Assembly (NCBI GenBank): GCA_027605045.1
Contig: JAQFWX010000011.1
Location: 620,001 to 684,000 of the forward strand
Source: Phallus indusiatus
Taxonomy: Eukaryota; Basidiomycota; Agaricomycetes; Phallales; Phallaceae
Reading direction: 5' to 3'
Length of the DNA stretch: 64,000 bases
Shown piece after piece: positions 1-8,692 of this stretch (within the stretch, counting starts at the first letter, position 1; the number at the start of each line of letters is the position of its first letter). The notes under the pieces are model-generated. The model saw nothing but the letters and a program-made list of their open reading frames with translations, was not told where the DNA came from and did no database searches. The translations under genes and the position numbers were made by a program.

Positions 1-1
1 G

Positions 2-397
2 CGTGAAATTGATGAGTTGGTTAAAAGAGGAGTTGCGGGTGCTGGTAAACTACCTGGTAAGAAAAATTATAGCCATTGTTCCGGAGCAAACTACATGCAA
101 TTTGTTAGATCATGCGTCTCTACAACCCCGTTTGGATGCCCTAATAGCTGCTCATCAAGAAGATTTAGATAAAGCGAATGCTTTAGAAAAACGCATTGCT
201 AATTTATTAGAGCAACATGCAACAAAGGTACTAGTTTCCTCAGACTCCATCTGGGACATTCATGTCACGCTCATCTTCAGGTGGACGCACTGTCCGAGTT
301 ATTTGTCGCATGGAATGATGTCATCACAGAGGCCGAAGATATCATATCGAAGACTGAACGAGAAAAGGAACGGCAACGGCGACTGGGTTATGAATAA
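2..397 (+). CDS. C-terminal end of an unidentified coiled-coil protein (5' partial)
   Basis: The reading frame enters from the left edge and ends at a TAA at 395-397. Two introns with clean GT..AG ends (57-108 and 228-280) join three exons whose lengths keep the frame exactly (55, 119 and 117 coding bases). The roughly 96 visible residues are strongly helical and charged, with heptad-like Leu/Ile/Ala spacing (a stretch like LEKRIANLLEQHATKVDAL), followed by an Arg/Glu-rich tail ending in RRLGYE. This looks like a coiled-coil subunit of a larger complex. I do not recognise the family; small dynein/dynactin-type or vesicle-tethering subunits are possible but unsupported. The next gene is convergent, with about 200 bp between stop codons. 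Confidence 0.75.
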
Positions 398-599
398 ATC
401 ACAACAGAATATTTCACGAGTGCACGACTCGTTTATTTGACTATCGTCCTAGTAATGAAGTCGACATACATGGCATAATTATTGTATTTTTTTAGATTTT
501 AGACCTGAAATGTATGAATATCTGCAGCTTTAAAAAATGGAAAATATTTGTTACAAGGTCTGCCATATTCAGTAATTGGAAAAATTGAAAAATTTAGAT

Positions 600-2266
600 C
601 TACAATTGCAGCACATTCGGGGAATTAGAGGTTTTCAATGAAACTTTACCACTCCCAGGAGGGGAATTTTCTCCCCACTGCACGTTCGCGGAAAGTTTTC
701 TTCCTCCGACTCGTTCGGCAGATACCACCCGAACTCGATCTTGACCACTAGGATCCTCGACATAAGTCTGCTCCAGGGTTGGTCCGAATACGCTACTCTC
801 AAGGCGAATGTGCCCTTCAAATGTTGGGTGCAACGTCGTCTTTATTGCTGAGTTAGTAGTTGATCCAACCAAATTGAGTATCGAGAAGGGTGAAATCGGG
901 GCTTCGGGGAAGGACAGCGTCAAGGGGGAGTTGCTGGTTTTTGCTTTAACGGTAAACAATGCTGGTAGATCAGGATCGTTCGATTCTGAGATCAAGTTTA
1001 TAGGAGCTTTTATAAACCTATAAGAATAAAAGACTCAATGAAATTATATCCAATTAATTAAAGCTTAGAAGGCTTACCCATTATTGGTCTCTAGTTCAGC
1101 TATTGTAGCTTCAGAGGGGTCTACGTTTTTCATAGTGATAACAACATCAATAGCACCATTGGACGTTTTCAAAACCAATTTTTTGGTTGTAGTGAACGAG
1201 CCAGTGATTGGTGCATTGCTTGTTCGGAAATCCGCATCTCCTACAAACACATCCTAAATTTCGAATATGTATCAGAGGAAATATAGGGTGAAAATGCAAT
1301 CGGTAACTAACATGGACTGCAATTGGAGTATTGGCGCTGCGAAGGCTGGTCCTATTGAACTCGACGAGATTATCCAAGGACAGGAACTGTGACCAAATGC
1401 CCATTTGTGTATCCAAGCCCTTGATGGAAAGGGGTTCGTTACTGCTTCGAGGGAACTTGACGACGACAGTGAATCGAATCGAATCACGGGAGAATATTCC
1501 GCGCGGAGTCTGAGATTGAGATAAGTAATCTTGTATGTGTAATACGCAAAGAAGAAGGGGCGTACAAAGAAGCCCACGCCTCGTTCGTTGACATTACGAC
1601 TAAGGAGGCAAATGTTCGACTTCTGTATGGTTTCAAATTTATTATATTCGACGACAATGTCTACGATGACGCTATCCTGAGCCACGTCGTCCGAAGTGGT
1701 AAATTGTAAACTGCCATGGCCGCCGTTTCCACGAGATAAGAAATAGATCAAATCCGAAGATGTAGGGATAGTGTACGAAAAAGACTCTCGGAACCTGTAA
1801 TCACCGGGATAGGTGTCTTGGTTTGGTGTGCTGGATAATCGTGGAGACGAATTCGGAAAGCACTCTAAAACATTGCCATCACTCTGGGGGATTTGGAAAG
1901 TTTCGTCTCCGAAGATCTAGAAAGTTTAGTTAAATGTAAGCAAACCAAAGAGGTATATTGCAGCTAACGCACATTTGCGTTTGGAATGATACCAGAGGAC
2001 CCAAAACTACTAACCATGTAAGAGATAACGAAATAAAAGCCGACAGCGATCAGGAATCCTTTGAGGAATCTTAGCCAGGGACGCGATCTTAAACTTTTCT
2101 CTTGAGGTTGATAGTATTGATATGGAGGAGGCAAATAAGGTCCTGAGGACGCTTCAGCAGAGGGATTACCCATTGAGTATGAAGAAGAGGGAGTCGAGGT
2201 TGCTGTGGTTGCTCCGTAGTTCGTTGCGGTTCGAGTAGATTTTGTATCAGACGAAGCGATAATCAT
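600..2266 (-). CDS. DUF7330-type single-pass membrane protein
   Basis: Five exons (2266-1973, 1916-1566, 1509-1312, 1253-1078, 1017-600) join in frame to about 478 residues. The N-terminus is a Ser/Thr/Pro/Tyr-rich cytosolic tail with PPPY-like motifs (around residues 35-70), followed by a basic stop and one hydrophobic segment (about residues 75-95, KGFLIAVGFYFVISYMVSSF). The rest is a beta-rich domain full of repeated TSNxPI/TSNSPL segments and a pattern like LHPTFEG...EDPSGQDR, which I associate with the agaricomycete DUF7330 family. The function of that family is unknown. I start at 2266 because an upstream in-frame ATG would add an unlikely leader. Topology (type II, domain outside the cytosol) is inferred. 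Confidence 0.75.
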
Positions 2267-2472
2267 TGTCCTGCGGGCCTGCTTGCCTTTATGTATTTCT
2301 AATAAAAACGCTTCAAATAGAAAAATTGAAATGGAGTGGTGAGAGAAGGAACACTGCGGGCGCAAGCCCACGCAGTCAGGTCCAGCATGCTGATCATGCT
2401 GATAACTAGCGCAGTTCAGCGCCGTCGGCTCCGTTTAGTTAATTCGATTCGATAAATCGATTACGTCATCCA

Positions 2473-2492
2473 CGCATCTTGTCACGCGTCAC
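2473..2492 (+). promoter_or_regulatory. 20-bp promoter element containing ACGCGT, upstream of LSM4
   Basis: The sequence CGCATCTTGTCACGCGTCAC lies about 50 bp before the LSM4 start codon. A copy with one mismatch sits upstream of DPH5 at 3876-3895. The core ACGCGT matches the MluI cell-cycle box bound by MBF-type factors in yeasts. Regulatory function is inferred from the repetition and the position. Confidence 0.5.
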
Positions 2493-2539
2493 CGACGACA
2501 AACGCGTTGCCCAGTGGAGACTTCTTTCTTTTTACGAAA

Positions 2540-3212
2540 ATGGTGCGTCGAGTTCTAATCATTCAAAAAGAGAATAAAAAATGTTGAATTTCCATCTCTA
2601 GCTTCCATTATCTCTCCTAAATGCAGCTCAGAACAAACCAATGGTGAGTTGGAACGGCTGATTTTGAATCCTTCAACCAATTCAGATCGTCAGTTGGTAG
2701 AACTCAAGAACGGCGAAACGTTCAATGGACATCTTGTAAATTGCGATAATTTCATGAATATCACGTTACGAGAAGTCTACCAAACTAGCCCTGAAGGAGA
2801 CAGGTTCTGGAAGTTACGGGAATGTTATATTCGGGGGAGCACTGTGAGCGAGTTTAATTTAGTAGAAACACTTGGGTGTGTCATCTGACGCCAAATGATA
2901 GATCAAATATCTGCGCGTCCCTGAGGCTCTGTTAGACGAAGTTAAAGAGGAACAGGTCAGAGCCAGAGAAGCTTCAAAAAGTGCCCGAGGGACTACATCC
3001 GGTCCTCGAGGTAAGCGTCCTTCTTAGTACATCCGATTTTCATATTCATGTCTCCATCGCCATTTCCAGGTCGTGGTGCGATACAACGTGGTAAATTTTT
3101 CAAACATTACAAAATCGTCGTCATATATCTGATTATTTGCATTTTTCAACAAGGTCGCGGCGCAAGGGGGGGTACCGTACGAGGTGGACGCGGGGGGCGA
3201 GGCAGAGGTTGA
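2540..3212 (+). CDS. LSM4: U6 snRNA-associated Sm-like protein LSm4
   Basis: Six exons (2540-2542, 2602-2643, 2694-2843, 2902-3010, 3070-3090, 3154-3212) give 127 residues. The first coding exon is the ATG codon alone. The Sm fold is clear: [15 protein letters not shown] start, Sm1 motif with [13 protein letters not shown]...DNFMNITL (about residues 16-40), Sm2 motif [17 protein letters not shown] (about 58-74), then a Gly/Arg-rich RGG tail of about 30 residues. LSm4 belongs to the LSm2-8 ring that binds the U6 snRNA 3' end in the nucleus and to the LSm1-7 ring that activates decapping in the cytoplasm; the RGG tail is typical of that subunit and is linked to P-body assembly. No frame problems are visible. 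Confidence 0.95.
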
Positions 3213-3875
3213 ACTGACTGCTCGTCACTTTCTTCGACTTGAAAATGGTTTGCATCACCTTTCGCTATAAAACCAGTTCTAATGCTACGTATAGTATCAT
3301 CATTGTGTCATAGTACCATTCCCATAGTTCAACACACGACTATTCTCAATACAGTAATTCCCAGATTTTTATCTGACTGAAACTCCGAGACAGAGAAGTG
3401 TTCTATCGAAAGTTTTGGAGCGAATGTCATATGTCACACGTTCAATCGGTTCACGGGGACAGAGAAAAACCGTTCACATGCTCCATCAAAGGATGAGCCC
3501 AAACACCGACAAGACCGTCGCACGACCAAATTACTCAGATCACGCCGTATACAGGCGATGAAAGATTTTTAGCCCAATTGCTTTTTGAAGGTACCGGCAC
3601 ATCATGCTTCTATCATAGTTAATATTTAGCCTACGATAGAGTAGTAGGCGACTCACTCTTATCTGAATGACACGAGAAAGAATTTCTCGATTTAGGAAAA
3701 GTCCACATGATGAAAACTAAGCTGGGGCTAGCTAAACATTGCCTCTGATGATCGGGACAACAATTTACTTTCAGCCTTTTATGTACTTACAGTCTTGCGC
3801 CAGAATCTAACTTCGAGTGTAATGTGATGTGAATGCAACATCACGACCTCACTGGCAGATAATCATAGTCCTCGA
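3213..3875. other. Intergenic region between LSM4 and DPH5
   Basis: About 660 bp with frequent stops in all frames. It should hold the LSM4 3' UTR and upstream DPH5 sequence. I found no tRNA-like fold, no coding exon resembling LSM4 or DPH5, and no repeat apart from the 20-bp element that begins at 3876. Confidence 0.5.
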
Positions 3876-3895
3876 CGCATCTCGTCACGCGTCAC
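3876..3895 (+). promoter_or_regulatory. Second copy of the 20-bp ACGCGT element, upstream of DPH5
   Basis: CGCATCTCGTCACGCGTCAC differs at one position from the element at 2473-2492. As at LSM4, an ATG followed directly by a gtgcgt splice donor lies 55-75 bp downstream (ATG at 3950-3952). The parallel architecture suggests a shared or duplicated promoter/first-exon module. Confidence 0.5.
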
Positions 3896-3949
3896 GACGG
3901 GATATTATTTACATCAAGGGTCTCTGAATCGTTTCACATATCCCTTATC

Positions 3950-4059
3950 ATGGTGCGTTGAATTTTTAATACCATAGAATGACTCTCACAACTTGAATCT
4001 GATAGTATGATCATTATGACCCGATATCAATTCGCACGCGCTTATTCTTGTTACAGTAA
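3950..4059 (+). promoter_or_regulatory. Possible 5' leader intron creating an ATG-TAA start-stop element for DPH5
   Basis: An ATG at 3950-3952 is followed immediately by a gtgcgt donor; a pyrimidine-flanked ttacag acceptor ends at 4056 and the next bases are TAA. If this 104-nt intron is used, the mature leader carries a minimal ATG-TAA upstream ORF just 15 nt before the true start codon at 4075. Minimal start-stop elements can stall or divert ribosomes. This is an inference from splice signals only. Confidence 0.35.
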
Positions 4060-4074
4060 CGGTCAGGCTTGAAA

Positions 4075-5174
4075 ATGTTCTACATTATTGGGCTGGGATT
4101 GTGCGATGAAAAGGACATATCTATAAAGGGTCTTGAAGTGATTGAGATAGAGCCCTATGTTTTTCCAACTATAAACTAATGCACAAACAGGCTGTCCAGA
4201 AATCAGCTCGGGTTTACCTTGAGTCATATACCAGTATCTTGATGGTTCAAAAAGAACGCTTAGTAGGGCATTTCACTCTATCATGCGTTTTAAGAGCTTC
4301 ATGATTGATAAAAGGAAAACTTCTACGCCAAGGAGTTGATTCTTGCTGATCGAGATATGGTAGAAACCAATAGTGACGAGATACTCAGAGACGCAGCCAC
4401 TGTCGATGTTTCCTTACTAGTTGTGGGGGATCCTTTTGGGTACAACATTCTATCCGATACCATTCTGTCAGTAATCTTACATCACTTTTCTCGCTGCTTA
4501 ATTATCAGAGCAACAACACACACGGATATCTTGCTTCGTGCTCGTGCACTCGGCATTCCATATCGAGTGATTCACAATGCATCCATTGTAAACGCTGTTG
4601 GCGCGTGTGGTCTCCAGCTTTACAATTTCGGTCAAACGGTTTCACTTCCCTTTTCACAGACAGCTGGAAACCAGATAGTTGGTATGACAAAATTGCCGAA
4701 AATTCCAAGCTAGGAATGCATACATTAGTTCTCCTTGATATCAAAGTGAAAGAACAAAGTGAAGAAAATCTAGCCAGGTATGTCTATCTCATAAAAAAGA
4801 CGTGATATCGAATATTCACTACCAACAAGAGGTCGCAAGATTTATGAACCCCGCGATATATGACGATTCCAGTTGCGGTATCCCAACTGCGAGATATTGA
4901 AGAGATCCGTGATGAAGGTTATTTGAATCCCGAGAAGACATTGGCTGTGGGATTATCAAAAGTCGGTGGTGGTGATACTCAAAGAATTGTGACAGGAACA
5001 TTGCAGGCGCTGTACGACGCAGAACCGGAATTATACGGTGAACCACTTCATAGCTTGGTTATCGTGGGGAAACGACTGCATCATTTAGAAGTAGAGTATT
5101 TGCGGGAATATGTTGTGAACAAGGATGCTTGGATAGATGTTGTGGAAAATGTGTATGGATGCAAATTAGAATAG
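4075..5174 (+). CDS. DPH5: Diphthine methyl ester synthase (diphthamide pathway), frame broken twice
   Basis: The translation matches the Dph5 methyltransferase along its length: N-terminal [15 protein letters not shown], then ILADRDMVE, the SAM-site region [33 protein letters not shown], and the C-terminal [19 protein letters not shown] segment. Dph5 methylates the modified histidine intermediate on eEF2 in the cytosol, the second phase of diphthamide synthesis. Four introns are visible. Two positions need one extra base to keep frame: a T run at 4651-4654 (inside SLPFFTDSW) and a C run at 4849-4852 (inside YEPPRYMT). Both are homopolymers and protein similarity resumes at once, so I treat them as likely sequence errors. 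It is convergent with the next gene, with 58 bp between stops. Confidence 0.9.
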
Positions 5175-5232
5175 AAATAGATTGCCAAACAAACCCAAAA
5201 AGATACAGGAAACCGGGCGAAGACACCTGGGT

Positions 5233-6098
5233 TCATCCACCACGCATTAAGTTGTAGCCTGTCTCGTCGTCAACCATTATTTGTTCGTTTTTGTCCGATG
5301 CTACTGGTCCGTCCCCACACCCGCAATCGTAAGTGCTATCGAGCTCGGTGCAGTCAAATTCCGGTTTTCCTAGTCGTTCGTTCACCAGGTTATGAACGAA
5401 ACACAGCCAGAATGAAGCGCTTTTTCGGGAAGAAGTCTATGATATGAAGCAAAGGCGTTTTGGTCAGATCAGACTAAGTAAAGAGCCGACGCATATATAC
5501 CTGTGGAGGATATTTCTTTAGTAAGGCTTGAAATTCCGTGGCACATTCGCCTGGATAGCATGAGTTATTCATCTCATCGTAGTGGAATAGAGAAAAATCC
5601 GAACCGCAGGGATACAGTCTAGCAGACAGATGAAAGTAAGCTGACAGTGCTTCACGTTCATCCGGCGTAGGATTCTGTCGAGCCGAATTACGAAATTGTA
5701 AAATACAATAACAATACTGTAAACAAACCTCGGGATAGCGCAATGTCATTGTATGTCTGCGATATATTCAATACTGCGTCAAAGGGTTAGAACAAACACA
5801 TTACAATAGTTTCCAAGTCGCACGACCGAGAGCAGCCCTGGTATATTAGTCAACAAGTAGAATATATGCTGAGGTGACAAGCAGCTCACTTTGCTGTCTC
5901 GTTCCCTAATTTGCCCATAATGACATCCCCGTGAACTCCAAGGTATGAAACATCATGAACGCTACTTTCGCCGAAGAGCGCGCCTGAGAAATCCCTGTAG
6001 GTTGACGAAGGAGCTTGAAAAACGATAGTGCTCATTATTAATAATAATGACAGCGCAAGACATAGAAATATTCTCGAAAATCTAGAAAGCGGTATCAT
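5233..6098 (-). CDS. ERV2: FAD-linked sulfhydryl oxidase, Erv2-like (ER)
   Basis: Six exons join to a protein with an N-terminal hydrophobic segment (MIPLSRFSRIFLCLALSLLL) and an Erv/ALR domain: LGRATWKLLHTMTLRYPE, then ARLYPCGEC with the CxxC redox pair followed by ATEFQALLKKYPPQ, then FWLCFVHNLVNERLGKPEFDC and a distal DCGCG cysteine cluster. The CxxC next to the FAD and the C-terminal shuttle cysteines are the known catalytic elements; the enzyme passes electrons from protein thiols to oxygen and so supplies disulfides. The hydrophobic N-terminus favours an ER-membrane Erv2 rather than mitochondrial Erv1. A longer start at 6170 is possible but would put a polar leader before the membrane segment. 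Confidence 0.9.
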
Positions 6099-6369
6099 TG
6101 TTGCAGGAGATATAACATTGACGCATTGATGTTTTGGCCACAGGCATAGGTTCTTTTCGCACCCCGACATGAGCTCCGCGGGGGTTTCGCGCGCATATGC
6201 ACTCTGTAACTAATAGAAGCCAAGTGTATTTATATGCGTCAATAAGAAAATGGCTTTTATAATGACGGTGTGAGTACAGCTTAATTGATGTAACAAGGAT
6301 ATTTAGGGAGTAGCGCGACTGGGCCATCTAGTATGCAGATCAGTAAGAATACGAAACATGAGACAATGA

Positions 6370-8458
6370 TCAATCTACGCGCCTTGGATATAGACAGCAC
6401 TCCCTGTAAAGGTAAATTTTAGTCTATCCGAACGAGAATGATGACTTGACATACCTCACAGTGGTCCGATTGGCGAGCCATGCAAGAAATCGCTGGTAGA
6501 CAGTTAATAAAACATAGGTTGGTACGATACAATAGCAATTACCTCAACACCCAATCCATATCCACCGTGTTCACATGTTCCATACTTCCGCTGGTCTGTA
6601 AACCAGTAATAGGGAAGCGGGTCTATGCCAACACGTTTATAACCAGCCAGAAGCTCATCCATGTCAGATATTCTCATCGAGCCTCCTGTTATGGAATTAG
6701 ATGTTGCACATCAAGAAAAAGGTCTACTTACCGACTATCTCTCCAACATTGGGCATAAGTAAATCACAACTTTCGGTATAGACTAGACCACCTGGTCCAA
6801 CATCTGGCATAGCTTTCATGTAAAATGCCTTCAATTCTTTAGGAAACCCGTAAAGAAAGATAGGCCGCGCAATAATATCAGTCATTTGACGTTCAGCCGC
6901 TTCCGCTATGTCATCGCCAAGTGCGTGGTTCACCATGATAGGATTACCCTGCTCATCCTTCACAACATTACCCTCAGCATCTTCCTTAGGATGTTGAATG
7001 CCTTTCTCATTGAGCCATGCAATAGCATCCGCATATGACATGCGAAGGAAAGGTCGTGCTGGAGGAGCAAATTTGGGATTGAGCTGCTTTATAAGGGCCT
7101 CAGCGATAGGATCGTCCAATAAGTGCTGCACAGTCTCGCAGATCTAATATCGGACCCATAAGACGACGTCGATAGGCATACATGGGTTAGACTTACCAGG
7201 GTTTCGATATGATCCATCAAATCATTGAAAGTTATGAACGCCAGCTCGCCCTCTAAGTGGGTAAATTCGCTGAGATGGCGCCGTGTGTGGCTATTGGTGC
7301 TTTAGTAGCGTTCTAAAAGGTGAAGTAAGTTTAATTACCTATTCTCGGCTCTAAAACTTTCTTGGACGCAGAACACATCACCTAGGGAAGGCAAGCAGGT
7401 CTCTAAGTAAAGCTGAGAGCTTTGGGTCAAGTACGCGTTTTGGCCATAATAATCTAGTTTAAATAATGTAGCGCCCCCTTCTACGGATGTCTGGACAAGA
7501 CATGGAGGAGTGACTTCTAAAAGATCGAGGGACTGCAACGTTTTTCGGAAGGCACTCAGAAGCAGCGAACGAAGACGCAAGACACTGGACGCGTTTTCCC
7601 CTCGTAATATCAAGTGTCTCATGTCTGCTTGAAGGGACGCTTCGCTACCCTGCATATCTGCGTTAACGATGATCTAGAAAGATCGATTGTATACATACTT
7701 CCGCTACTCTGTTGGAAAAAGCATCAGCACCTCCTGGAGCAGATCCCAGAACGCGCCAGAAATCTGCTGTTAGTTCGTGACCACCAGGTGCGGTTTGCCT
7801 GCGGGAACTTCTTGTAGTGTACCGATTACTTCGATACTAGCTTCGAGATTCAAGGTTAGAGCATCGTAAGTTTGAGCCTGAAGAACGATATATGAGTCTG
7901 AACCAAGCAATAGATGGGGACTCACCAAAAGTCCAGAGAGAACTACTTGCAGATAACCTGTGCCATCTCTAAGGACGACAAAAATAATGCCCTTTTGGTC
8001 CCGGTGACGGTGTACCCAACCACGAACAAGCACTCGCTTTGATCGCAAAGGAGTAAGCTTTGATATCTTGGCCTGTTTATCTTCAGCCAGGATACAAGTC
8101 TTAGAGGGCCCGAGTAACTTACCTTGATCGGCTTTGGTAGGGTCGCATCTTCGGTGATGACAACCTTTTTGCTTTCTTCTAATTTCCGAAGTTCGTTGGC
8201 CTTCTTTTCTTCCTCTTTATGTTTTAATTCCTCTTCCTTTTTTGCTTTTTTCGCCAATCCGTCAGCTTCCTTCTTAGCTTTTTTCATTGCTGAAGCTGTT
8301 ATCTCTACATACTCTCCTTCTTTGTTACGAACGAGAATAGTTGGTACCGATTCGTTAATGAAAAGTGCATATCCTGCAGTGTTAAACGGTGCCTCTGCGG
8401 ACCCGCGACCTGGAGAGTCGATCCCAGTACTCCCGTCTACGTAGACAGAGCTGCTCAT
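6370..8458 (-). CDS. Asparaginyl-tRNA synthetase, cytosolic (one frame break)
   Basis: About eight introns. The first exon encodes a Lys/Glu-rich coiled-coil extension ([19 protein letters not shown]) usual for eukaryotic cytosolic AsnRS. Next come the OB-fold anticodon-binding domain ([15 protein letters not shown]) and the class II core: [28 protein letters not shown], motif 2 [31 protein letters not shown], and motif 3 YGLGVERFLAWL. The enzyme charges tRNA-Asn with asparagine in an ATP-dependent reaction. An A run (TTT at 7794-7796 on the plus strand) is one base short, so the frame breaks at the TAPGGHEL region. The junction near 7650-7700 (VAE...ADMQ) could not be resolved with a normal-sized intron. 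The C-terminus ends in LYPRRVD rather than the usual GRCTP-type tail. Confidence 0.92.
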
Positions 8459-8692
8459 CGGAAATCGTAATGCAAGAGAATATGGAAGAAGTGATGATAC
8501 GTATTGAAGATCTGCTAATGACTCTATATTTATTGTGACGAGATGACTCACGCCGCGCGAGATTTCCTGATTTGGTAATTGTGGCCGCTGTGTCACGTAT
8601 TGAATAGACTCGGACCGACGCGTTATTTTTGTTGGCTGGTTCGCAATCGTTTGCTGTTCAGCGTTCAATTCAACAGCTGAGTTATCCCTCCG
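8459..8692. promoter_or_regulatory. Divergent promoter region between AsnRS and the SulP transporter
   Basis: 234 bp separate the two divergently oriented start codons, so this segment must hold both 5' leaders and the promoters. I see no clear TATA box or repeated motif. An AsnRS-frame extension reads upstream through it, but no extra start is needed. Confidence 0.45.

Noticed and set aside
4651..4854. Programmed ribosomal frameshifting in DPH5
   Set aside because: Two breaks in different runs, neither with a known slippery heptamer and pseudoknot, and similar breaks occur in unrelated genes; an assembly error is simpler.
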